Source: Bradyrhizobium cajani (lineage in GTDB: Bacteria > Pseudomonadota > Alphaproteobacteria > Rhizobiales > Xanthobacteraceae). Taken from it: a stretch of 64,000 nucleotides of DNA. Each line of letters opens with the position of its first letter. Position 1 is the first letter of the stretch. The stretch spans positions 186,001 through 250,000 of the forward strand of contig NZ_WQNE01000006.1 in assembly GCF_009759665.1 (NCBI RefSeq). The letters are read 5' to 3'. The position numbers and the translations under genes were made by a program. Positions 27,887-37,698 of this stretch are shown in pieces. The notes beneath the pieces were generated by a model. That model was not told the origin of the DNA, ran no database searches, and worked only from the letters and a program-made list of their open reading frames with translations.

Positions 27887-29214
27887 TGGAGCTCAGGTTT
27901 CAGGACAAAGATGCCAGCCGAATTATCGGTGAGCTTGTGGGCAGAGAGACGGAACGCTGCGCTGTCATGCTGGCATCCCGCGTTGCCTGGCCGGGCATGG
28001 ACCGTCTTGTCGTATCCAGCCTCGATTTCCCTGCCGATGAAAATTATTCGGATCGGTCGCTCATCAGTGCGCAGCTCAAACCGGAGTATATTGCGCAGAT
28101 CGGCAAAAGAGCCGCCAGCCAAAATCTTTCGGCCGTCTTTGTTCACTCACATCCCGGCTCCGCTCCGCCGGAATTCTCTAAGATAGACGATGATGGTGAG
28201 GCACATCTGGCCCGTTTCTTGTCCGTGCGGGCGCCTGATACGGTCCACGGCGCGGTAGTCGTCAGCGCTGGCGGCTGGTGCGCACGTCGGCTAGGCGAAA
28301 AGACTCCAATGCGCGTCGTGTCGGTCGGCCCTCAATTGCAAGTGCTTTTCGACGACGCGGATGGGTCAGGCCCCCCGTCGTTGAAATTTGACCGTCAGGT
28401 CAGGGCACTGGGCTCCGCTGGCCAAAAATATCTTGAATCACTTACCGTTGCCATAGTGGGTCTCGGCGGCACAGGCTCCATTGCTGCAGAACAGTTGGCA
28501 CATCTGGGGGTGCGCAAGTTCATCCTCATCGATCCCGATCGCATCGAAACAACGAATCTGAACCGCGTGGCTGGCTCTCGCATAGGTGATGTCAACCGTT
28601 TCAAGACAGACGTGGCTGCTGAAATGGTCGCAGGCATCACGCCGGGCGCGGCGTGTAAGAGCATCATCGGCGATGTGACACGAACGGCGATTGCTCGTGA
28701 GCTCCGGGCTGCAGATTTTATCTTCTCATGTACAGATTCCCATGGGAGCCGCGCGGTAATTCAGCAGATTGCGTATCAATACCTAATTCCCTGCGTTGAT
28801 ATGGGCTCCATCATCACCGCCAGAGCTGGTCAGATCGCGGGCGTACATGGCCGTGTCCAAGCCCTCGCTCCAAGGCTGCCCTGCTTCACCTGCTGCGGGC
28901 TCCTAGATTCTGAAGAAGTCCGACGAGACATGATGAACGCCGAGGAGCGAAGCCGGGACCAATACATTCAAGGAGCGCATGAGCCGGCGCCCGCCGTCAT
29001 CTCAATCAACGGCACCGTGACCTCAATGGCGATCACGATGTTCTTAGCCATGATGGTCGGTGTTCCAAGCGCGGCAAGGCATCTCATCTATGACGTCCGG
29101 CTCCCGTCATTGCGGGCCGTTTCGTTCACCAGCAACCCGAATTGCTATGTATGCTCCTCGCGAGGCGTTCTCGCGCGCGGCGATTCGCAAGATTTGTTTA
29201 CGCGGGACGATTGA
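27883..29214 (+). CDS. JAB (JAMM) peptidase-E1 fusion of Ubl operon 2
   Basis: The product has 443 residues. The JAMM motif is exact here: Glu24, His88-Ser-His90-Pro91, Ser99 and Asp102. The E1 domain follows with GLGGTGS (193-199), LIDPD, TTNLNR, FSCTDSHGSR, and zinc cysteines CFTC and CYVC. It should adenylate the Ubl C-terminus, while the JAB domain processes or removes the tag. The start at 27883 overlaps the E2 stop (ATGA); a second ATG follows at once at 27886. Domain order, junctions and C-terminal zinc pairs match the protein at 13944-15284, though the sequences have diverged considerably. Confidence 0.88.
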   Translation: MMELRFQDKDASRIIGELVGRETERCAVMLASRVAWPGMDRLVVSSLDFPADENYSDRSLISAQLKPEYIAQIGKRAASQNLSAVFVHSHPGSAPPEFSKIDDDGEAHLARFLSVRAPDTVHGAVVVSAGGWCARRLGEKTPMRVVSVGPQLQVLFDDADGSGPPSLKFDRQVRALGSAGQKYLESLTVAIVGLGGTGSIAAEQLAHLGVRKFILIDPDRIETTNLNRVAGSRIGDVNRFKTDVAAEMVAGITPGAACKSIIGDVTRTAIARELRAADFIFSCTDSHGSRAVIQQIAYQYLIPCVDMGSIITARAGQIAGVHGRVQALAPRLPCFTCCGLLDSEEVRRDMMNAEERSRDQYIQGAHEPAPAVISINGTVTSMAITMFLAMMVGVPSAARHLIYDVRLPSLRAVSFTSNPNCYVCSSRGVLARGDSQDLFTRDD

Positions 29215-29215
29215 A

Positions 29216-30919
29216 ATGGCGATACGCGAATTTTCGCCTGAAGGTCGGCCGCGCGCGAAAATCGCTTTCGTCGGGGAGGTGCCGTCCAAAGAAGATTTGG
29301 ACAAGTTCCGCGACCGCAGCTTTCAGTGCGAGCCATCGACCCCGGCCAAGCTTGGTGATCCCGCATACGCTGCACAATTAGATGCTGTGATCTGGACCCA
29401 GGACGGCAACAAGATTAACGCCTTGCCTCGACAGTTAGGTTCGTTTGTCCCTTGCCTGCTGGACTACGATGTTAGGGTCTACATTCGTCTCGCTGCTGAT
29501 AAGCACCAAACGGATGCACCGCGTAAGCTGGTCGTGAATGCGCTGCTGGAAAGCAAAATTCCCGTTGCCAATCTTCGCTCGGACGAGTGGCAGACCATAC
29601 CTAAAAGTGATCGCGAGAGAGAACGAGGCTTTCTCCTGCCCTGCGTCTACCTTTTCGACACGGCGTCGTCTTGGGTGGATATCGCAGCTTTGGTCTGTGA
29701 TCGTCCTGCAAGTTCATCGCCAAAAACCGCTTTGGTCTTTGACGAAAAAGTTCTCCTCGACCGGTTTGGCTCTGATGGCCACTCCGAGCGCCTGATTTTG
29801 CTCAAACGAGCGTTCTGGAATTGCTCGGAACTTCGGCTGACATTGCTTGACGGGGGTATGTCCGGAGCACCGGTCTTCAAAGCTTACGCATCAGCGGAAG
29901 CCGGGTTAGTGCAGCCCGGCTCAACCGGCCCTTATCCCCATCTGTTTTTCGTGAAAATCGGCCCGCGTAAAAAGATCATTGATGAGTACGACAAATATTG
30001 CGGCCACATATTTGAGTATGTGCCTTTCCACCTAGGGCCCCGCTTGCGGCGGGATCGCTGCAATCTTGGATCAACTCTAGGAATTCTCGTGGGCGATTTC
30101 GTCGACGGTTCAGAGTCCCTGATCGCGTGCGCGCGGGGTGGGCGCTGTGGTCATGCCATTGCGAACCTGTTCGATAAGACGTTGGGAGGATGGAGGAAAC
30201 AAGACTACATCGACGAGAAACGGACCTTGAGCGCCTTTTTTGAGGACAAGTGGCAGGTCGAGGGTCAAAGCCAACTGATAGAATTGCCCACCGGGCGGAT
30301 ACCGCTAGTTCAAAAGCTAGGTGCTGATACTAGCATCGAAGCCTTGAAAGAGATATTCGTTGACCTCGGCAACACGGCGCCGAAAGTTGCGCCGGCACAC
30401 GGCGACATGCACGCCACCAACGTTCTCATCCGACACGGTGATGCAATCCTCATTGATTTTGAGAAGTTGGAACAGCACTACCCACTCACCTATGACCCCG
30501 CGTCCCTGGAAGGAGGCCTTCTGGTCGAAGGATTCATCGAGGACCTGAAGAAAGGGAAACTTGCGCTTACGGAACTCGTGCAGTTGATTGAGCCACTCTA
30601 TGAAGAAAGCGCTCTTAAGAGAGGTCAGACGACCTTCTGTAGGCCCGGCGATCCCGCAGAATGGTTCTATAATGCGGTGAATCAAATCCGGACGTTGAGC
30701 TGGTCAGCTGAACAACAGCCCGGACAATACGCGCTCACACTGGCCCTATGCCTGGTCCGTAAGGGCTGCAACCCGCACGTCGATCTCGACGCGAACGAAC
30801 CGAACATGTCGAGAGCAATAGCATTCTTTTTTGGTCAAAAGCTTCTGCGGGCGATGGCCAAGACTACAGCGGCGACAGCCGGCAAGCATAAGCACCAATC
30901 GGGGGATGCGGGACAGTGA
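29216..30919 (+). CDS. APH/choline-kinase-like protein of Ubl operon 2
   Basis: The product has 567 residues, about 75 longer than its counterpart. The N-terminal ~190 residues form a domain without a motif I know. A kinase-like region follows: glycine-rich loop LLDGGMSGAPVF (210-221), catalytic HGDMHATN (395-402) and metal-binding Asp414 in ILIDF. FVDGSES (295-301) and KTLGGWRKQDY (321-331) are also shared with copy 1, marking family-specific elements. It starts one base after the E1 stop and ends overlapping the DUF6527 gene, so it is an operon member. Its substrate is unknown. Phosphorylation of a conjugate, of the Ubl or of a small molecule are all possible. Confidence 0.72.
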   Translation: MAIREFSPEGRPRAKIAFVGEVPSKEDLDKFRDRSFQCEPSTPAKLGDPAYAAQLDAVIWTQDGNKINALPRQLGSFVPCLLDYDVRVYIRLAADKHQTDAPRKLVVNALLESKIPVANLRSDEWQTIPKSDRERERGFLLPCVYLFDTASSWVDIAALVCDRPASSSPKTALVFDEKVLLDRFGSDGHSERLILLKRAFWNCSELRLTLLDGGMSGAPVFKAYASAEAGLVQPGSTGPYPHLFFVKIGPRKKIIDEYDKYCGHIFEYVPFHLGPRLRRDRCNLGSTLGILVGDFVDGSESLIACARGGRCGHAIANLFDKTLGGWRKQDYIDEKRTLSAFFEDKWQVEGQSQLIELPTGRIPLVQKLGADTSIEALKEIFVDLGNTAPKVAPAHGDMHATNVLIRHGDAILIDFEKLEQHYPLTYDPASLEGGLLVEGFIEDLKKGKLALTELVQLIEPLYEESALKRGQTTFCRPGDPAEWFYNAVNQIRTLSWSAEQQPGQYALTLALCLVRKGCNPHVDLDANEPNMSRAIAFFFGQKLLRAMAKTTAATAGKHKHQSGDAGQ

Positions 30920-31437
30920 TCATGAATTTCAGCATCAAAGTCAGAGTACCCTCCCGCGCCGAAGCCAGCGCTCATCTCAAGCAGCCGGGAGAAGCTGTCA
31001 TTGTGGATCGCAAAGGCCCGCGTTGGCTAATCATGCTGTGCCCGTGCGGGTGCGGTTCTGAGCTGCCGGTGAATCTAGACCGACGCACTGGTCCAGCTTG
31101 GCGTCTATACGAATCTCCGAAGGGAGCAAGCGTTTATCCATCCGTATGGCGCGATACCGACTGCAAGAGTCATTTCATTATTTTGCGCAATAAAATCCTC
31201 TTGTTTGGCCCGCGAGGCGACGATTGGTGGCTCGACGAGGAAGAACTCGGTGAGTCCGAACTGCGCGACCGGGTGCTCGAAACGCTTTCCGCTCGTGAAC
31301 AGTCGATCGAAGAGATCTCCGATCGAATTGCCGGCAGCGTGCCATGGGATGTTTTACGATGTTGCCGAAAGCTTTGCCGAAACGGCAAGGCCATCGAAGG
31401 GTCGGATCTCTCGAAAGGTCGCTTTCGGCGGCGTTAG
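30916..31437 (+). CDS. DUF6527 / BubE-like putative deubiquitinase of Ubl operon 2
   Basis: The product has 173 residues from a GTG at 30916 that overlaps the kinase stop (GTGA); an ATG at 30922 is an alternative. It has the CPCGCG cluster (42-47), PVNLDRR and YPSVWRDTDCKSHFII (74-89, with Ser76, Cys83, Ser85, His86), as in copy 1. The tail (EQSIEEISDRIAGSVPWDVL) is a small helical domain. It is the last gene of the operon and would remove or edit the tag if it acts like BubE proteins. Insertion-sequence debris begins about 120 bases downstream. Confidence 0.75.
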   Translation: MIMNFSIKVRVPSRAEASAHLKQPGEAVIVDRKGPRWLIMLCPCGCGSELPVNLDRRTGPAWRLYESPKGASVYPSVWRDTDCKSHFIILRNKILLFGPRGDDWWLDEEELGESELRDRVLETLSAREQSIEEISDRIAGSVPWDVLRCCRKLCRNGKAIEGSDLSKGRFRRR

Positions 31438-32639
31438 TCTAATTGGAATGTTATCGCCGACCACCGTGACGCTTTTCCAGCCTCTCGTTTCGCAGGCAAT
31501 CGGCGCGCCATTCTTGCGAACACCGCTGCAAGCCGTGGCCGACCTCGAAATATTGGATCGTTAATAAGCCGAATTGGGCTGAACTGGACAGTTAAGCGTT
31601 GGCCAGAGTGAGAGCAGGAAGAGGGACAAAAGGTCTTTGAGCCAAGCCAGGACACGGCGGAGGTTGTGGCCAACGGCCGAGAGGAAACGTTAGCGGCATC
31701 TCCGGCGCGGCCTTTGAGATAGCAGCGGCCAAGGTGACCTTCGTTCTTCATGTGTCCGATGATGGGCTCGATGGCGGAACGGCGGCGTAGCTCGCGCTTG
31801 ATGACGCCGAAGACGCCGCGCTTCTGGCCGAGATGAAGACGCGGCGGGGATTTCGTGTGTCGTGGCCGCGATATCCCTTGTCGACATAGGCCCGTTCGAT
31901 CGGGCAGCCGGTGAGGCGCTCGGTGCGCTCGATGACGTCGCGAAGGGTGTGACCGTCGTAGGGGTTGTCCGGAAGCGAGCAGGCGTGGAGCACGAACAAG
32001 CCGCCGGGAGCTCTTTGGTTGTTGGTGACGATGGAGGCCTTCACGCCGAACTCATAGGGCGCGGCGGCCTTGCGCCCTTGCCGATGCACTCGACCTCCGG
32101 AGCATGGAAGGAATACAACTTCCAGCCGCGCTGGCGCTGCTGCTGCGAGCGGATCTGGGTGGCTCGGCTCAGCGGCAGGGCGAATGCCTCCTCCAGTGCG
32201 TCCTGGCCCTCGGTCTTGCGGCGAATGTCGCGGATGATCCGGCCCAGCCGGCTGCGCAGAAGGCGCAGCTGTCGCTGATGCCGGTTGAATTGTTTGGCAT
32301 GAGCGTAGCGGCCCGCCATCATTGCCGCGCTTTTGGCCACGCGAACATAGGATTGCCGGAGCCTGACCCCGTGCTTCCTCGCCAGGCGGTTCAACCCGCG
32401 GATCGCTGCATGCAGCAGCTTGGCGTCGGTCGGAAAGCTGATAGCCTTCGGTTGGACGGTCGTGTCGACCGTGACCCGCTTGAGGTCCTGGCTGCGCAAC
32501 GCACCGCTCGCGTGCGCCACCCGAAGGCTCTCGGCCAACAACCGCTCCAGCCTGTCGCCGAGCCGCTTGCGCCAGTGGCTCAGGTCTGAGCGCTCATGCG
32601 GGAAAACGTGCTGGAAAAACTCTTCGCCGGTGAAGAACT

Positions 32640-32716
32640 GTCGAGTGGGCCGAGGGAGTTTCACCCTCAGCCCCTCACAGAACCGGACGTGATACTCTCG
32701 CATCATCCGGCTCTTG
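32640..32716 (-). ncRNA. group II intron domains V and VI
   Basis: On the minus strand, GAGCCGGATGATGCGAGAGT pairs with ATCACGTCCGGTTC to form the short, highly conserved domain V stem. GAGGGGCTGAGGGTGAAACT then pairs with the following CCCTCGGCCC-type arm, as in domain VI, before the 3' splice site at 32640. This catalytic RNA part appears intact by eye. Confidence 0.65.
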
Positions 32717-33962
32717 TCACCCAACCGTTGCGTGACCAAGGCGCGCCCAGTGGACGAAGAATGAGGGATTGCGCTTCGCAATGCTGTTCAGCCGCCGCAA
32801 GCTCCGTCCCCGGTGCCTTTTGAGCGACTTGTACTTCCGCCGGAGCCACACTCCGAGACGTTCGTCAAAGTACGTGAACAGCTTCCACATCTCCGTTGGA
32901 TAGAAACGCCCATAATACTGCCACCACCCTTGAAGGATCGGATTGAGTATTCGGGCTATATCAGTCAACGGAAGCGGCGCGTGCTGTGGCAAGCGCCAGC
33001 TCCTTATCCGCTCCCGCATGCGTTTGAGCGCCTGCGGGCCAACTGCGGGAAGGAAGCGTGTGAAGAGCTTTCCCCAGCGATTCTTCGCCCTGCGGGGTTG
33101 GAAGGTGAAGCCAAGGAAGGTGAAGTGGATCTGCGGATGTGTCCCACGTCGATTGCTGTCCCTGCAATAAACCACTTGGGTCTTTTGCGGGTGCAGTGTC
33201 AGATGACAGTCGGCAAATCTCTTTTCTAGCGCAGGCTTCAGATGTTCTGCTTCCTGCCGTGTCCGGCAGTGGCAGATTGCATCATCGGCATAGCGCTCGA
33301 ACGGAATGCTCGGAAACGTCCGACGCATCCACGCATCGAAGGCGTAGTGCAGAAAAAGATTCGCCAGCAGCGGGCTTACCACTCCACCTTGCGGTGTTCC
33401 GGCCTCCCGTTTCTGGATAGTCCCATCGCATCTCCACCGGAGCCTTCAGCCATCGCTCGACGTACAGCAAAACCCAGGGCTCCTGACAGTGCTTCCGAAG
33501 CGCTCTCACCAGAAGGGCATGATCGATCGTGTCGAAAAAGCCTTTGATGTCGAGATCCAAAGCCCAGTCATAGTCCCAGCACCGCTTACGCGTTTGCTCG
33601 ATCGCCTGATGCGCTGATTTGCCCGGCCGATAGCCGTAGGAGTTGGGATCAAACACTCGATCCAACCCCGGTTCCAGATACTGCTTGACCACCATCTGTG
33701 CGACGCGGTCCCCGACCGTCGGAATGCCCAGAGGACGGATGCCGCCGTTGGCTTTGGGAATCTCCACGCGCTTGACCGCAGGTGGGAGATAGCTTCCCGA
33801 CGCCATGCGATTCCACAGCTTGTAGAGGTTATTCCCAAGGTCCTGCGCGAATTCATCCAGGCTCTGGCCATCGACGCCCGCCGCTTTTCCATTCCCTGCC
33901 ACCAGCTGGTAGGCCTCCCAGACCATACGCTTGGTGATCGGCAACGGTTTGTCCGGCGTCAT
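32717..33962 (-). pseudogene. group II intron reverse transcriptase/maturase, frameshifted
   Basis: The first frame (33962 to about 33430) holds the N-terminal RT blocks: GKAAGVDGQSLDEF, VEIPKANGGIRPLGIPTVGD and DLDIKGFFDTIDH. The second frame (33382-32717) continues VVSPLLANLFLHYAFDAWM, the YADD active site, and the maturase region with GWWQYYGRFYPTEMWKL. Between them, near 33428, the expected MPDGTIQKREAGTPQGG is broken. The sequence reads ATGCGATGGG where a longer codon run is needed, consistent with loss of two bases. The protein is therefore probably inactive unless a trans-acting maturase exists or the ribosome shifts. Confidence 0.8.
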
Positions 33963-34958
33963 GACGCTCCTCCCGACAAAGCCGGTTGGCGTCTGATGTC
34001 GGACAGAGTAACGCAGCCCCTTCGCTCCACAGCCATTACAGCCACTTCAGCGCTACTACGAGCTGCTCCGTCCCTGTCTCGGGTATTGGTGTTCTCCCTC
34101 GTGGTGTGCGCCACTTGCGGATTCCCCTTGACACCCCGAACCAGGTTCCCTCGTTCCGGATTGAAGCCTGTGATGAGATCATGCCGCCTATACACCGGCT
34201 GCCGCGTGGACCGTAAGCAGGTGTCGCCCACACTCTTCCGATCATCACTATCCCCATGCCCGTTTTGACAGCGTCTGGACCCATTTCGATGCGTCATCGG
34301 CGGTTCGCTTGCGCTCATCTTCTCATCACTCACCTGACGGCGTATCCCGCCGCCTTTTTCCCCAGCGCTCACCACCGCGTCTCTTAAACGCAGCAGCCTG
34401 GAGTGGTTTGAAGCCTGCCCCTGCAGGCCGGCTCCGGGAGGCCAACTCCCATCTTCAACACAGTTGTGCCGGCAGATACGCACCGGCTACGAGGCACACG
34501 GAAGTACGGATCGTGGACCCAGCGCTCGCACACCCCCTCATCGGACAGGCCGTAGATGTGCTTGAGCAGCAGCAATCCGATCATGAAGCGGGTCGCGATA
34601 CCCGGCCTGCCGTTGTCGCTGTAGAGCGGCGCGATCTCGCCGTCGATCCAGTCCCAATCGACCCTGCCGGCGAGCAGAACCAGCTCGTGTCGCATGTTGA
34701 TGATCTGGTCCAGCCGGGACCGGAACAGATCGTTCGAGCCTGTCGTCCTGTGCTTCTTTGGTCGCATCGGTCCCTCCGACGCAGCACAAAATCACGGTTC
34801 GCAGCGGCAGGGAAATCCAAAATCGAAATTGCAGGGTTTTGGGCTGTGAAGCCTCAATCCCCTGCAATCTCAAACGCCGCCGCAACCGGAAAACAGACTC
34901 CCAATCAACTGCTTGGAGGCTTGTTCACGGACAACGAAATAGCCACGGAGGAAAAGCC

Positions 34959-35590
34959 ATGAAACGCTTTTCGCTCCTTTCCAGCCTTTTTGCTCTTCTC
35001 CTCGCTGGCATCGCCAACGCGCACCCCGCCTTGGCGCTGACCTATAAGTACGTCGGCCGGCTTGGAGCCGTCACCGAATGCCAGTCGCATTTCAACTATG
35101 GCGCCCGCCCTGCGTCGACGGTTCAATCACCGGCTCAGCAATTCCAGGGCCGGCCAGCGCGACCGGTGAGGACCTTGCTGAGTTCCGTTTGATGTTCCCT
35201 CAATTTACTCCGAAACGGTGAACGGATGGAATCCGCTCATTACGTCTTGGTCGTATTTGAACGCATCTGGAATAGCCGGCTTCAATAGCGGCTCCAGTTA
35301 TTTAAGCGCTGCGTACACCTTTTACTTCAACAGCGGCGTCATCACTGGATGGCCGATGCAGGCTTATCCCAATAACTCGACGTACTATCCTTCGATCACA
35401 CGATTTACAATAGCGGTGCATTTGATACTGCCACAAAGCGCGGTCCTCCCGCTCCCGGTTCGCTGTTAGGCTGGAGGCAGACCTGCGGCATTTGTTACAA
35501 CGGCAAGCAGCTCGGTCAACCGCTGCCGCCGCCAAAGATCGCGGATGCCACGCCAACCGTAAATCCGCCACCCAAACCAGATTGTCCATT
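34959..35590 (+). pseudogene. small secreted protein gene, frameshifted
   Basis: The ATG at 34959 follows GGAGGA and encodes a good signal peptide (KRFSLLSSLFALLLAGIANA, residues 2-21), then ALTYKYVGRLGAVTECQSHF. Homology-like sequence continues in other frames: TVNGWNPLITSWSYLNASGI from about 35215, and later GSLLGWRQTCGICYNGKQLG from about 35455 ending in a proline-rich tail. I do not know the family. The successive frame changes suggest a degraded exported protein. Confidence 0.5.
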
Positions 35591-35715
35591 CGATGGCTGT
35601 CTAAACTGGCGCACAAGACCGGCCTCATCGGTCCCAAGGACCTGGAAGGGGTGGTCGTCGATACCACGGTCCAGCGCAAGGCGGTTGCACATCCGACCGA
35701 GGCGCGGCTGCACTT
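35590..35715 (+). pseudogene. IS5-family transposase internal fragment
   Basis: About 40 residues read KLAHKTGLIGPKDLEGVVVD, then TTVQRKAVAHPTEARL, the segment around the first catalytic Asp of IS5-type transposases. It resembles but differs from VTVDTTVQPKAISFPTDAKL of the element at 31561-34767 and is on the opposite strand. It is a solitary fragment of another IS5-family element. Confidence 0.65.
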
Positions 35716-36141
35716 GTCCGATTGCGCGACAGCCGTTTCTATTGTCGCCACAAGCGGCTGAGGCACTGAGCAGACGTCCGAATATATACGCCTGATCAAA
35801 TGTGCATCATTCCGGCCGAGGTCATACCGCACTAAGCTTCGAATGCACTGTCGAATAATCCCAAAGGCCATGACCCGCCCTGGACAACCTTCCAATCCGG
35901 GTGTCCTTCACTTGACCACACTCAGATTGCCTCCGCACGATAACTTGGACAGTCCGCCCGCATGTAGAGTGATCTCGTTCCGCAGTCGCACGGGCACACC
36001 CTCGCAATAGCATCCCCAACAGTTAGCGCCATCGCATCTTACAGGCACTCACATCGAATTATCCGATGCCTGTCATCCTCCAGTTGCGGTCGCGATGCCA
36101 AACACAGCGCGCAACGGCTCAAACCGCGTCTGGGGGATTCT
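35716..36141. other. intergenic region upstream of the porin
   Basis: No gene is seen in about 425 bases. A short imperfect palindrome (ACAGGCACTC...GATGCCTGT, 36041-36073) could be an operator for the porin gene, but this is weak. Confidence 0.3.
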
Positions 36142-37698
36142 ATGCGCGTTAAGATGAACAACGATGTACAAAATGATCAGACAAAACCGCCCTACTCGGC
36201 ATCAGGACATGCGTTCTGCTTCCGAACCATTCGAAAAGCGAAGCTATCGGCTGCATGTATCTTGGCAGCTGTTTTTGTTTCCGGAGCGGCGCTGGCACAA
36301 ACGACCAATATACCTAATCAGAAAAGCGACACTCCGAGCGAGATCACCAAGAGGAACCTTCAAAAGAAGAAGGTGATCCAACTTGGGAATGATCCTGCTG
36401 AAAAACGAACAGTGCGTCCTGGCGCTCGCGCAGCCGCAGCTATCAGGCACCAGGACGACCATTTTGCAAAGTTCGAAAACCTGCGCATAAAGGGATTGGA
36501 GGTCAACTTACCTGGTCCAGCCGATACTTTGGTTCAGGACAAAGGAGGCATCAGATCCGCGCTGGCAGAGATTGGGATCGGATACATTGCTTGGACGCAA
36601 AATACCTACGTTAACAACCTGCTGCCGAATGCAGCCAGGAGCACGATCGCAAACCAACTATATAGCGGACAGAATCCGACATTCTATACCCTAAATTACA
36701 TGATGGTGACTCATGATCTCAGCCGGTATGGGATTCCGGACGGCCAGATCATTGTTGGAACCGAGCAACAATCTTGGACATGGCAGCCCGGAGGCCCGGA
36801 TAGATGGGGAATCAACACGATCGCCTACTACCAAACCTTTTTCGATCGGAAGCTCGAGCTCAAAGTCGGCTACCTCATGAACTCATATGAGTTAGCCGGC
36901 ACGGTGGTCGGAGGGAACCCAGGAGCGAACGTCTTCGGCCCCTCATCGAATGTGCTTTATCAAGGAGGGATGAACTTCGCGCCCGCCCCGACACCTACTC
37001 TCAACCTCACCTACCATTTCGATGACCGGCTGTATAACAAGGTATCATTCCAACGCTCTACCAGTCCAGACGGGGTGTTTGCGCATATATCTGCAAACTC
37101 AACGGGCTTAAACTGGAGTACGGCGAACGCGGGCATTCTGTTGCTTGACGAGAGCGGGTATCGCAACAGCGCGGCTCCCGGTTTACCCGAGACGTGGTTG
37201 CGGGCGGGTGTTGGCTTCAACAACAGCCACTACACGAACTTGGCGTATCCAACCCAACCGAGAGCTGACGAGAATAGCCTCTATTACGTCGCTGCGGACA
37301 GGCAACTCTGGCAGAGCCATGTCCCTGACGCCGCATCGCGTGGCATCTATGGTGGATTCTCGGTTATGGGCGCTCCGCCTGACCTCAATAGGGTTACTCG
37401 GTATTATGAGCTACGGCTTTACGCGAAGGGACTCTTTGATAGCCGGCCCAGTGATCAAATCTCGCTTGTTGCTACCGACACGGTTTGGAGCAAATTTGCT
37501 GTTGATGCTGCGGCGGCTAAAGGAAATCTCGTTCATCGCGACGCGAAAGCAATCTCCGGAACATATACTGCGCATCTTGGCCCCGGAATATACGCGAGCT
37601 TGGGGCTGACATATATCGATCACCCGACAAGCATCACATATACGCCCCAAATCGGCCATGCCCTGAATTTCTCAGCGTCTACATCGATATTCTTCTAG
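36142..37698 (+). CDS. OprB-family carbohydrate porin
   Basis: The product has 518 residues. A cytoplasmic lead of about 30 residues precedes a signal peptide (KLSAACILAAVFVSGAALAQ, about 34-53). The mature part is rich in alternating aromatic/hydrophobic strands (YYQTFFDRKLELKVGYLMNS, LYYVAADRQLW) and ends in Phe, as required for Bam-mediated outer-membrane insertion. OprB porins form sugar-permeable 16-strand barrels. Start at 36142 or the ATG at 36154. The neighbouring sugar-type binding protein, and an ABC transporter 4 kb further, suggest shared uptake of a carbohydrate-like substrate. Confidence 0.8.
   Translation: MRVKMNNDVQNDQTKPPYSASGHAFCFRTIRKAKLSAACILAAVFVSGAALAQTTNIPNQKSDTPSEITKRNLQKKKVIQLGNDPAEKRTVRPGARAAAAIRHQDDHFAKFENLRIKGLEVNLPGPADTLVQDKGGIRSALAEIGIGYIAWTQNTYVNNLLPNAARSTIANQLYSGQNPTFYTLNYMMVTHDLSRYGIPDGQIIVGTEQQSWTWQPGGPDRWGINTIAYYQTFFDRKLELKVGYLMNSYELAGTVVGGNPGANVFGPSSNVLYQGGMNFAPAPTPTLNLTYHFDDRLYNKVSFQRSTSPDGVFAHISANSTGLNWSTANAGILLLDESGYRNSAAPGLPETWLRAGVGFNNSHYTNLAYPTQPRADENSLYYVAADRQLWQSHVPDAASRGIYGGFSVMGAPPDLNRVTRYYELRLYAKGLFDSRPSDQISLVATDTVWSKFAVDAAAAKGNLVHRDAKAISGTYTAHLGPGIYASLGLTYIDHPTSITYTPQIGHALNFSASTSIFF

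Larger units (their letters stand above)
32640..34499 (-). mobile_element. group II intron, 1,860 bp, inserted in an IS5-family transposase gene
   Basis: Boundaries come from exon repair. The intron starts GTGTGCC at 34499, fitting the GUGYG 5' consensus, and ends ...CTCGAC at 32640, directly before AGTTCTTCACC of exon 2. The interior carries a reverse-transcriptase/maturase frame (33962-32717, frameshifted). Near the 3' end is a domain-V-like hairpin (GAGCCGGATGATGCGAGAGT and its partner CACGTCCGGTTC). The 5' about 540 bases before the protein should be domains I-IV. The intron is in the same orientation as the transposase. Confidence 0.75.
31561..34767 (-). mobile_element. IS5-family insertion sequence interrupted by a group II intron
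   Basis: Minus-strand transposase coding runs from the ATG at 34767 to a stop at 31561, split by an inserted group II intron at 32640-34499. Removing the intron restores DPYF-QFFTGEEFFQ across the junction. The terminal inverted repeats lie outside these coordinates, and I could not fix them. The element sits just downstream of Ubl operon 2. Confidence 0.75.
31561..34767 (-). pseudogene. IS5-family transposase, intron-split and frameshifted
   Basis: The 5' exon (34767-34500) encodes MRPKKHRTTGSNDLFRSRLD through HDPYF, the N-terminal part of IS5-type transposases. The 3' exon resumes at 32639 with FFTGEEFFQHVFPHERSDLS, then VTVDTTVQPKAISFPTDAKL with the first catalytic Asp, and EVECIGKG. Between about 32090 and 32040 the frame shifts to PYEFGVKASIVTNN, and it shifts again after RVFISA near 31820 before HMKNEGHLGRCYLKGR. 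These breaks make the transposase nonfunctional even if the intron could be spliced. Confidence 0.78.
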
